From Acidimicrobiales bacterium (GTDB lineage Bacteria; Actinomycetota; Acidimicrobiia; Acidimicrobiales; Palsa-688), in NCBI GenBank assembly GCA_019241495.1, contig JAFAWZ010000129.1, positions 1 through 15,046 of the forward strand: 15,046 nucleotides of DNA, given 5' to 3'. Shown piece after piece: positions 1 through 5,626 of this stretch (position 1 is the stretch's first letter; every line of letters starts with the position of its first letter). Below the pieces are notes generated by a model. The model made no database searches. It saw only the letters and a program-made list of their open reading frames with translations, and was not told the origin of the DNA. The position numbers were made by a program, and so were the translations under genes.

Positions 1-48
1 CGCCGGTCAGTTCCTCAACCGAAGCCTCCCGGTAGACGATACAGGGGT

Positions 49-1245
49 GTGCCGATATGGCCGATTCGTTCTGGGAACAAGGGCTCCCCGACCTCAGTAG
101 TGGCCGCGACGACCTTCGCGACCGCTACAGTCGCGGCCGGGCCCACACTGGACGCCTTCAAGGACTTCCTGCGCGACGACCTCACCGGATTGGGCAGCCT
201 CCTGGCTCTCCGAGCCCAGCTGGAGCAGCTGATCGATGGCTTCCAGCCCTTCGGAGCTCGACCGGCCCTGCTCCTCGTCGACATCGATGGCTTCGGCCCG
301 ATCAACTCCGTCTACGGCCGGTCGATAGGAGACGAGGTTCTGGCCATTACCGCGGCACGGCTACGCCAGCTCATCTCGGGAGAAAACGCAACCTACCGCA
401 GCGGGGGCGACGAGTTCGCCGTACTCCTGGCGCCCATGCCCATGTTCGAGGCGGTGTCTTGGGCCGAGCAGCTCCAAGCAGCCCTGAGCGACACGTTCGA
501 GATCGACGGGTCGATCGTGCCGATGACCGTGTCGGTCGCAGTGGTGATGCTCGGACATCGCCACCGGGTGGATGGGTTGCTGCGAGACGCCGACGTCACC
601 ATGTACCGGGCCAAGGCCGAAGGCGGGAACCGGGTCGACGTCTACAACTGGGAAGTTGACAGTTGGTCCACTGCCCGCAAGCGAGATGCGGCCCGGCTGG
701 AGAAGGAGGTAGAGGAGCTCAGGCTGCAGAACCGGGTGCTCACCGAAGCACTTACCCTCGATCTGACGACGGGCATGCCAAATGCTCTGGCCTTCGAGGC
801 CGACCATCTGCAGCTGTATGCCTGGCGCAAGCGCGCCGGAGAGGCGTACGCCGTACTCCTCGTCAGCGTGGACGGCGTGAATGAGTTCCGGGCCCGGTTC
901 CGCACCCGTCAGGGCTCTGAGGCCATCGTCGGCGTGGGCCACACCGTACGTGACACGGTGCGCCAGTCCGACCGGGCCTACGCCCTCGACGAAGGTACGT
1001 TCGCCGTCCTGCTGCGGGGATCGACGACCAAGCAGGCGATCGGCGCGGCCCAGAGGATCAGGGCCAAGGTGGACAAGCTGGGCCTGAAGCACCCCGCCGA
1101 CGGCGGCCGGCCGGTCACTGTCACGCTGGCCGCCATCGAGGCGGGGTACCGCCACGCCGAGGCCCAGGATGTCGTGACCGAGGTCAGCTCTCTGCTCCAG
1201 AGCGCGATCGACAAGGGGGGCGCTCGTATCGTCTGGCCCCATTGA
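49..1245 (+). CDS. Tandem GGDEF-domain protein (putative diguanylate cyclase)
   Basis: Likely makes cyclic di-GMP from two GTP. Domain 1 (about residues 40-200) opens with DDLTGLGSLLAL, has the metal-binding VDIDGF segment (77-82) and an intact SGGDEF signature (GGDEF at 119-123). A charged, heptad-like segment (about 206-236) links to domain 2 (about 237-395), which opens with LDLTTGMPNALAF but carries DEGTF (314-318) where GGDEF should be, so it is probably catalytically dead. Domain 1 lacks the RxxD inhibitory site (SGEN at that place). Domain 2 has RQSD (305-308) at the canonical five-residue spacing. No signal peptide or clear membrane segment is seen, so it is probably cytoplasmic. The frame stays open to the left window edge, but codons before and just after the GTG start have low GC at the third position. 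The true start could therefore be 49, GTG 100 or nearby. Confidence 0.9.
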   Translation: MPIWPIRSGNKGSPTSVVAATTFATATVAAGPTLDAFKDFLRDDLTGLGSLLALRAQLEQLIDGFQPFGARPALLLVDIDGFGPINSVYGRSIGDEVLAITAARLRQLISGENATYRSGGDEFAVLLAPMPMFEAVSWAEQLQAALSDTFEIDGSIVPMTVSVAVVMLGHRHRVDGLLRDADVTMYRAKAEGGNRVDVYNWEVDSWSTARKRDAARLEKEVEELRLQNRVLTEALTLDLTTGMPNALAFEADHLQLYAWRKRAGEAYAVLLVSVDGVNEFRARFRTRQGSEAIVGVGHTVRDTVRQSDRAYALDEGTFAVLLRGSTTKQAIGAAQRIRAKVDKLGLKHPADGGRPVTVTLAAIEAGYRHAEAQDVVTEVSSLLQSAIDKGGARIVWPH

Positions 1246-1280
1246 TCCCAGGTCGTGCGTTTGTCCGGTGTCGCATTCTC

Positions 1281-1340
1281 TGGTGGACCGACTGGTCGAG
1301 TGGTGGACCGACTGGTCGAGTCGTGGACCGACTGGTCGAG
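1281..1340. repeat. Three tandem 20-bp repeats
   Basis: Three head-to-tail copies of a 20-bp unit, TGGTGGACCGACTGGTCGAG. The first two are identical and the third differs at one base (TCGTGG). Each unit contains an interrupted dyad, GACC-gact-GGTC, so the block offers three evenly spaced possible protein-binding sites on the same face of the helix (20 bp is close to two turns). It starts 35 bp after the GGDEF stop codon, in the gap before the secreted protein. It could be a multi-site operator or a slippage-prone minisatellite. The sequence does not decide between them. Confidence 0.9.
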
Positions 1341-1389
1341 GCCACCCCGCTTCCGCCTCAGCTGCTGAGGGCCCACCGGTGACCCGGCG

Positions 1390-1474
1390 CTTTGTGACGC
1401 GAAGCCCTCTTCGTGGCGCGAAATCCGCACTATGTGCGGATAATGCGTCACATAACTCAAGATAGGTCACAAAG
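1390..1474. promoter_or_regulatory. Nested inverted repeats with TGTGA/TCACA half-sites
   Basis: A 9-bp arm CTTTGTGAC (1390-1398) is matched exactly by GTCACAAAG (1466-1474), and a shifted arm GTGACGC (1394-1400) is matched by GCGTCAC (1445-1451). Inside lies a perfect hairpin, ATCCGCAC-tat-GTGCGGAT (1423-1441). Two direct TCACA sites (1448-1452 and 1467-1471) are 19 bp apart, about two helical turns. TGTGA/TCACA half-sites are typical of CRP/FNR-family regulators, but no complete TGTGA-N6-TCACA site is present. Probably a control region for the downstream secreted protein. No promoter could be assigned with confidence. Confidence 0.5.
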
Positions 1475-1669
1475 CACGAGCCCGACGCCGGGGCGCCGCA
1501 CACGGAGGGCCGGGAGCGGGTGGACCAGAGGGGCCAGGCTGGCCCAGCGCCACCTGACATGAAGGTACGAACAAGAGGAACGCGCATTCAACTGCGATTG
1601 GCGCGCAAACCGGAAGACCCCGTTTCCCAAGCGGGAAAGATCCGGCGGGCACCGGCCGATTCCTGGACC
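1475..1669 (+). other. Gene-free leader with short hairpins
   Basis: No convincing gene lies here. The frame of the following secreted protein is open from GTG 1520, but that extension lacks coding character and would bury the signal peptide. Two self-complementary segments are visible: GGGCCAG-g-CTGGCCC (1531-1545) and a perfect TTTCCC-aagc-GGGAAA stem-loop (1623-1638) about 30 bases before the ATG. I looked for cyclic di-GMP and cyclic di-AMP riboswitch landmarks and found none. This is probably a long 5' untranslated region of unknown function. Confidence 0.35.
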
Positions 1670-2230
1670 ATGCCCTTCGCGAAGCACGTTCGGCTCGCTC
1701 GGGTCCTGATCGTGATCCTCGTCGTCAGCGCGGGTGCCCTCATCCCGAGAGCGGCTGCGGCCCACTCCTCGACCGAGGAGGTATCCACGGCCTCCGCAGC
1801 GTCCAGTGCGGCGCCGCCATCAACGCTCGCACCGACGACCACAACGAGCACCAGCACAACGAGCACCAGCACGACCGTCCAGGCCAGCCCTCCGGCCAAC
1901 CCGGCGCCCGTGCCGACCGCGGCCCCGCCGGCCCCGCCGGCCCCGCCGGCCCCGGCCGCAACGGTCGCCGCCAGCGACAGCGGGTACGGGTGCGCGGCGG
2001 CTCTGGCCTGGTTGTCCAGCCACTCCGCACCCGGGTTCAGCTTCCAATGCCCGGGGTACGCCCTCGGCCACCAAGCCATGACGTGCGACAACGTGGCCGG
2101 GGTATGCCCCAACGCCCGGCTCATCGCCATAGCCGTCCCTTGCCCGGCCGCCTACATGAACGAGGCCCACAACTCCTGGATCATCGCCGGCCTGGCCACC
2201 GGCACCATCGACCCCTACGGTCACTGCTAG
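1670..2230 (+). CDS. Secreted six-cysteine protein with Thr/Pro-rich linker
   Basis: A 186-residue exported protein of unknown function. From ATG 1670 it begins with a classical Sec signal peptide: basic MPFAKHVRLAR, hydrophobic VLIVILVVSAGALI, and a likely cut in RAAAAHSS. I chose this start over GTG 1520, which would place 50 residues before the signal. Residues about 32-102 are a low-complexity Ser/Thr then Pro/Ala linker, as in wall-spanning proteins. The C-terminal domain (about 104-186) has six cysteines (108, 127, 139, 146, 158, 186) and conserved-looking ALGHQAMTC and PAAYMNEAHNSW segments. This suggests a disulfide-stabilised extracellular domain. I believe similar domains occur in other actinobacterial hypothetical proteins but cannot name a family. 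The gene ends 5 bp from the convergent uppP-like gene. The start codon lacks a strong ribosome-binding site. Confidence 0.75.
   Translation: MPFAKHVRLARVLIVILVVSAGALIPRAAAAHSSTEEVSTASAASSAAPPSTLAPTTTTSTSTTSTSTTVQASPPANPAPVPTAAPPAPPAPPAPAATVAASDSGYGCAAALAWLSSHSAPGFSFQCPGYALGHQAMTCDNVAGVCPNARLIAIAVPCPAAYMNEAHNSWIIAGLATGTIDPYGHC
1841..1870 (+). repeat. 15-bp direct repeat in linker coding region
   Basis: Two exact head-to-tail copies of ACAACGAGCACCAGC encode Thr-Ser-Thr repeats of the secreted protein linker. This is a potential slippage site that would change linker length in frame, since the unit is a multiple of three. Confidence 0.85.
1923..1949 (+). repeat. 9-bp tandem repeat encoding Pro/Ala linker
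   Basis: Three exact copies of CCCCGCCGG encode the PAPPAPPAP stretch of the secreted protein. As with the upstream 15-bp repeat, copy-number change would alter the linker length without shifting the frame. Confidence 0.85.
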
Positions 2231-2235
2231 TCGAC

Positions 2236-3261
2236 TTAGAACACTGCGAAACGAATCAGCGACGCCAACCCGAACAGGACTGAGTAGACCGCGAAGGGCA
2301 CGAGCGTCCTGGTCTTGAAGTACCGCGTCAGGAACAGGATGGCGGCAACCGACGCCACTACGGCTGCGATGCTGCCTGCCACCACCTGACCCCGGATGCC
2401 GCTGCCGAGAGGGCCGAGGAGGTCCGGCACCTTCAGCACTCCCGCCGCGAGTATCACCGGGGTCGAGAGAAGAAAGGCAAAGCGCAGGGCATTCTCGTTC
2501 GACAGCCCGCGGTACAAGCCGCCGACCATGGCGACACCCTCACGGCTGATACCGGCCAGGAGCGCGAGGCTCTGGGCCGCCCCGATCCAGATGGCGCTCC
2601 AAACCGTCAGCTGACGCGACAGCCTCGCTTCGGCCTCCGAATCGAGAGCGACCAAGTGGTCGTCACGGAGATTGCTCAGCCGGCCAGCCTGAGCCTCGGC
2701 CACAGGGGCCGAGGCGGCCATGACGGGTTCGGGATCCGGATCCGGAACAGCTCGCCCGGCGGGAGAGCGCCGCCGGAACCACTCGCCCGCGGCCAGGATC
2801 AAGCCGTTGAGGCACAAGAACGCCGCAGCTGCGCTGGGCTTGGCGAAGATGGTGCGGAAGGTGTGCTCGAGCGCCAGTCCGAGGATCCCCACCGGGACGG
2901 TGGCTATCACGATGAGCCAGGCCAGCCGCTCTATGTCCGTCTCTATCCTGCGGCGCACCACGCTTCGTACGAACCCGACGATCAGGCGGGCCCACTCCCG
3001 GATGTAGAACAGGAGCAGCACGACCGCGTTGGCGAGGTGCAACCCCACGATGAATGCCAGGTACGGGCTCTCCGAGCGCGACTCCTGCTGGACCAGGGTG
3101 GCCCAGCTACCCCCGATCCACGACGGGATGAGGACGGCGTGCCCCAGGCTGGAAAGCGGGAACAGCTCGAAGATGCCCTGGATGATGCCGAGCACGATCG
3201 CCTGGAACGTGTTCATGTGATAGATGGCCGGCTGATTTCCTGCCGCCGCCACGAAATGCAT
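2236..3261 (-). CDS. uppP: UppP/BacA-type undecaprenyl-diphosphate phosphatase
   Basis: Predicted to dephosphorylate undecaprenyl pyrophosphate at the membrane, regenerating the lipid carrier for peptidoglycan and other wall polymers. With the start at 3261 it has 341 residues. The first motif is QGIFELFPLSSLGH (28-41), which keeps the QxxxE acid and the SSxGH segment. The second is LAGISREGV (235-243), where the family's usual PGxSRSG is changed at Pro and Ser but Arg240 is kept. Multiple membrane segments flank a hydrophilic insert (about 163-216) containing PDPDPEP, absent from the compact E. coli enzyme. ATG 3261 has GGGGG eight bases upstream. ATG 3216 is the alternative and gives a more usual N-terminus (MNTFQAIVLG). 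The gene lies 43 bp after the DedA gene on the same strand. The substituted motif may mark an actinobacterial subfamily; activity is inferred. Confidence 0.85.
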   Translation of the reverse strand: MHFVAAAGNQPAIYHMNTFQAIVLGIIQGIFELFPLSSLGHAVLIPSWIGGSWATLVQQESRSESPYLAFIVGLHLANAVVLLLFYIREWARLIVGFVRSVVRRRIETDIERLAWLIVIATVPVGILGLALEHTFRTIFAKPSAAAAFLCLNGLILAAGEWFRRRSPAGRAVPDPDPEPVMAASAPVAEAQAGRLSNLRDDHLVALDSEAEARLSRQLTVWSAIWIGAAQSLALLAGISREGVAMVGGLYRGLSNENALRFAFLLSTPVILAAGVLKVPDLLGPLGSGIRGQVVAGSIAAVVASVAAILFLTRYFKTRTLVPFAVYSVLFGLASLIRFAVF

Positions 3262-3304
3262 GTGCAAAACCCCCAACTCCGGGATGAATAGGATCAGAAA
3301 GCGG

Positions 3305-3952
3305 TCAAGGTAAGGGCCGGCCGGTCGCGCCCCGATCGGCATCGGCACGGCTGCGCACCCTGCGCAGCACCCACCACCCGATGGCTGCGACGATCACGAC
3401 GGCGAAGACGATACTGACGTAGCTGAATGCCGATGCCACAGAGTGCCAGTTGGCGGCTACCGCGTAACCGACCCCGGCCAGGGCAAAGGTCCATGGCAGG
3501 CAACCGACCAGGGTGTACAAGGTAAAGCGGCCGACCGGCATCTCGGCTATTCCAGCAGGGAGACTGACAAAAGTTCGCACCACCGGCAGCACCCGGCCCA
3601 CCAAGACGGCCACGTCACCCCGCCGGCGGAAGAAGGCCTCAGCCCGGTCGATGTGCTCCGGTTGGATCAGTATGTGCCGGCCGTATCTCTCGAGAAGTGG
3701 GCGGCCCCCGGCGCGCCCGACGGCGTAGGCGACCAGGGACCCGGCCAGGTTCCCGAGCGCGCCAGCCAGGCCGACACCGAAGAGGCCCACGTGGGCGTGA
3801 CCGGCGGTGGCGAGCAAACCGCCGGCGAGGGCCCCCCCAAAGAGCATGATCACTTCACTCGGGATGGGGATGCACGCTGATTCGAGCAGCATCAAGAAGA
3901 AGATCGCCAAGTAACCGTGATGATTGATCTGGGTTGTCAGGAAGTGGGTCAT
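3305..3952 (-). CDS. DedA/VTT-domain membrane protein
   Basis: A 215-residue inner-membrane protein of the DedA (SNARE-associated, VTT) family. Visible family landmarks are LESACIPIPSEVIMLFGG (23-40) with the membrane-embedded acid and PIPSE, the Gly-rich LAGALGNLAGSLVAYAVGR (62-80), FFRRRGDVAV (107-116), and GRVLPVVRTFVSLPAG (119-134) with the conserved arginines. The length is normal for the family. Some DedA proteins have been shown to flip undecaprenyl phosphate across the membrane, which fits the neighbouring UppP gene 43 bp downstream: one would move the carrier and the other dephosphorylate it. Other DedA members act on phosphatidylethanolamine or affect proton-motive force, so the exact substrate is inferred. 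A GAGGAG ribosome-binding site lies about 12 bases before the ATG. The upstream M56 gene is separated from it by a palindromic insertion. Confidence 0.88.
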   Translation of the reverse strand: MTHFLTTQINHHGYLAIFFLMLLESACIPIPSEVIMLFGGALAGGLLATAGHAHVGLFGVGLAGALGNLAGSLVAYAVGRAGGRPLLERYGRHILIQPEHIDRAEAFFRRRGDVAVLVGRVLPVVRTFVSLPAGIAEMPVGRFTLYTLVGCLPWTFALAGVGYAVAANWHSVASAFSYVSIVFAVVIVAAIGWWVLRRVRSRADADRGATGRPLP

Positions 3953-3988
3953 CTACTTATCTGTCTCCTCTGGCAAATGGAGGCCTCA

Positions 3989-4128
3989 GTGCCTGCGACC
4001 GGACTACTCGGACGAAGAGAAGGCGGCATCTCACCGTGATGCGGATTCCGCAGTGCCACCAAGTCGTGTTCTGCCATGGCAGTGATGCCGCCGCCTCCTT
4101 TTCGTTTACTCAATCCGATCTCAGGCAC
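3989..4128 (-). mobile_element. MITE-like palindromic element, copy 1
   Basis: A 140-bp non-coding element with imperfect terminal inverted repeats of about 43 bp: one end reads GTGCCTGCGACCGGACTACT and the other, on the opposite strand, GTGCCTGAGATCGGATTGAG. Both arms run on into GACGAA/AACGAA and a GGCGGC block. It is flanked on both sides by the same triplet TCA (TGA on the minus strand; 3986-3988 and 4129-4131) inside CTCAG, which looks like a target-site duplication. On the minus strand the second copy of TGA is the stop codon of the M56 gene. The second copy of the element is at 7417-7560. No transposase is encoded, so this would be a non-autonomous element. A structured RNA or REP-like element is the alternative. 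Confidence 0.8.
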
Positions 4129-5067
4129 TCAGCGCGCCGAACGGGCATGCAGATAGGCCTGCTCCGCGGTTTCGAAGACCTGCTTCGTGTCGTACAAACC
4201 GATCAACGCGGCCGCCACGGCCAAGACGGCCACGGCTACCAGCAGCGCCTCCCATATAGGGCGGCGATGCCTTGGCTGCGACAGCAGAGCCGCCACCCGG
4301 AGGGCCACGTCGGCATCTCCTACCCCCATTGCCATGGCACTGAGGCGGGCGAGCCCTGACGTTGTGGCCGCGACCCGGTCGATGGTGGCGGCCACCCGTT
4401 CCCGGTCTCCGATCGCATGGGCGGCGGTCTCGTCGGCCCACCGCTCGGTAGCCAGGCGCACTGCGGCGGGGACGTGAGAGAGCATCGGGTTCACCGCGGC
4501 GGCCATCGCGGCGGCAGCCCGGTGCAGGTCGTGACGCTGGTCCAGATGAGCCTGCTCGTGGGCCAAGAGGGCTCTGCGCTCGGTCCCATCGAGGGTCTGG
4601 AGCAGCCGGCGGCTGGCGATGACCCGGCCTGGCCAACCGGGCAGGGCGAAGGCCACCAGCTGATCCGATGGGATCACCACGAGAGAGGTATCGAAGGTTC
4701 GGCTGGCCTGCCAGGCCCTCATCAGGCGCCGGCCCCGCCCCGTCAACACCTTCGAAGACCGGGTCAGCTGAGCAGCCAGCACTACGGCAGACATCACGGC
4801 GACCGGCCAACGGATCGGGAACCACGCGGCCAGGCTCGACGCCGACCAGCCCGCAATCCCAGCGAAGAACCGGATCTGCCCGAGAGCCACGAACACGAAG
4901 ATGGCCGGGACCACCACGGCGCTGCCGGCAACCAGGACCGATCCGGCCGACAGCAGCCAGGTCGCGGCGCGCCCCGGGCTGCAGCGGGCGACCCCGGGCG
5001 CGCACAAACCGAAGGCGGCCGAGGCGACTACGACCACCGCGGCCCATACGTCCACCGGGGCGATCAT
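4129..5067 (-). CDS. M56-family (BlaR1-like) membrane zinc metallopeptidase
   Basis: A 312-residue membrane protease. Hydrophobic segments lie at about 5-25, 36-60, 86-104 and 271-292. The zincin motif is HEQAH (170-174) within LLAHEQAHLDQRH, and a downstream ERWADETAA (208-216) supplies the likely third ligand Glu. In BlaR1/MecR1 systems such a protease leads to cleavage of the BlaI/MecI repressor. Here the C-terminal penicillin-binding sensor domain is absent, so if it senses anything the ligand or partner is unknown. The start codon overlaps the end of the BlaI-type gene by four bases (ATGA), indicating translational coupling. Its TGA stop codon coincides with the edge of the palindromic insertion at 3989-4128. 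This arrangement, a repressor followed by a sensorless M56 peptidase, is common in actinobacteria. Confidence 0.88.
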   Translation of the reverse strand: MIAPVDVWAAVVVVASAAFGLCAPGVARCSPGRAATWLLSAGSVLVAGSAVVVPAIFVFVALGQIRFFAGIAGWSASSLAAWFPIRWPVAVMSAVVLAAQLTRSSKVLTGRGRRLMRAWQASRTFDTSLVVIPSDQLVAFALPGWPGRVIASRRLLQTLDGTERRALLAHEQAHLDQRHDLHRAAAAMAAAVNPMLSHVPAAVRLATERWADETAAHAIGDRERVAATIDRVAATTSGLARLSAMAMGVGDADVALRVAALLSQPRHRRPIWEALLVAVAVLAVAAALIGLYDTKQVFETAEQAYLHARSAR

Positions 5068-5480
5068 CGCTCGGACCTGTGGTCGAGCGCCTCTCGCAGC
5101 GCACCGAGTCCCTCCCCGTCCAGACCGTCCACGAACCGGTTCAGGACTCCCGCCCGATCAGATTCGTCGTCGAGAAGGGCCTGCATGCGCAGCGCGGTGA
5201 GGGCCGCGTGGTCGAGAACCGGCGCGTACGAGTAGACACGGCCGGTCAGCGTGCGATTCACCGCACCCTTCTCGTGCAGCCGGGTCAGGATGGTGGCGAC
5301 GGTGGTATAAGCGAGGTCGGCGGCCAAGCGGACTCGCACGTCTTCTGCAGAGAGGGGCTGGTCGACGGACCACAGGGTGGCCAACACCTCCGCCTCGAGC
5401 GTCCCCGGCGCCCGCCGCCTCATACCCATCTCACCGGCCCCCATCTCGAAGCGCCCCTGGTTCCGAACATCGACCTCCAT
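5064..5480 (-). CDS. BlaI/MecI/CopY-family transcriptional repressor
   Basis: A 138-residue winged-helix repressor. The family core is clear: GTLEAEVLATLW (26-37), the recognition helix region LAYTTVATILTRLHEKGAV (56-74), and the wing GRVYSYAPV (80-88), followed by a C-terminal dimerisation helix region. It probably represses its own operon and perhaps others until the partner M56 protease inactivates it. It overlaps the M56 gene by four bases. A good dyad operator, ACGACAA-cc-TTGTNGT, lies just upstream at 5494-5509. The start is uncertain: ATG 5480 is the longest, but ATG 5444 or 5429 would give an N-terminus nearer the usual length before the first helix. With a start at 5444 the operator would still lie in the promoter or leader. 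Whether the inducer is a beta-lactam, another wall stress or a metal cannot be told. Confidence 0.9.
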   Translation of the reverse strand: MEVDVRNQGRFEMGAGEMGMRRRAPGTLEAEVLATLWSVDQPLSAEDVRVRLAADLAYTTVATILTRLHEKGAVNRTLTGRVYSYAPVLDHAALTALRMQALLDDESDRAGVLNRFVDGLDGEGLGALREALDHRSER

Positions 5481-5493
5481 GGTAGTGACTGCT

Positions 5494-5524
5494 ACGACAA
5501 CCTTGTAGTCAGCCTTGTCGTCAG
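5494..5524. promoter_or_regulatory. BlaI-type operator with extra half-site
   Basis: ACGACAACCTTGTAGT (5494-5509) is an inverted repeat AC-N-ACAA-CC-TTGT-N-GT, close to the TACNACA/TGTNGTA pattern known for BlaI/MecI operators. The 12-bp segment CCTTGTAGTCAG (5501-5512) is followed directly by CCTTGTCGTCAG (5513-5524), a near-exact repeat that adds a third half-site. It sits 14 bp upstream of the first possible BlaI start, where autorepression would be expected. It is also about 30 bp upstream of the -35 of the divergent ZIP gene, so an effect on both directions is possible. Confidence 0.65.
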
Positions 5525-5551
5525 GCCGTTCGGAACTCGGATTTGGAAATC

Positions 5552-5581
5552 TTGACTTAACATCTTAGGTCTGCCTAAAAT
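5552..5581 (+). promoter_or_regulatory. Sigma70-type promoter of ZIP gene with DtxR/IdeR-like box
   Basis: TTGACT (5552-5557) and TAAAAT (5576-5581) are separated by 18 bases, a good housekeeping promoter. The spacer and the start of the -10 hold the dyad TTAGG-tctg-CCTAA (5565-5578). By hand count, the 19 bases from 5565 match the DtxR/IdeR consensus TTAGGTTAGCCTAACCTAA at 14 positions, with most of the mismatches in the right half. Placement between -35 and -10 suggests metal-dependent repression of the ZIP transporter by an iron or manganese regulator. This is inference from motif and position. Confidence 0.6.
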
Positions 5582-5613
5582 ATTCATCACCGGTTGCCAC
5601 AGCGGCGCCCGGT

Positions 5614-5620
5614 AGGGAGG
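5614..5620 (+). promoter_or_regulatory. Ribosome-binding site fixing the ZIP start
   Basis: AGGGAGG lies six bases before GTG 5627. This favours GTG 5627 over the upstream in-frame TTG 5594, which would put the ribosome-binding site inside the gene. Confidence 0.75.
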
Positions 5621-5626
5621 GCTCAG

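Noticed and set aside
1281..1340. CRISPR array
   Set aside because: Three 20-bp units are directly adjacent with no spacers, and no cas gene is present.
361..1587. A 408-codon minus-strand open frame over the GGDEF gene
   Set aside because: It is antisense to a clear GGDEF protein with intact motifs, has no recognisable domain, and runs through the tandem repeats. Long antisense frames are expected in GC-rich DNA.
1475..1669. Cyclic di-GMP or cyclic di-AMP riboswitch before the secreted protein
   Set aside because: It was tempting because of the GGDEF neighbour and the stems, but the conserved landmark strings of these riboswitches were not found by eye.
3934..4359. A plus-strand frame across the first palindromic element
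   Set aside because: It spans the non-coding element and the antisense of the M56 gene; there is no ribosome-binding site or family resemblance.
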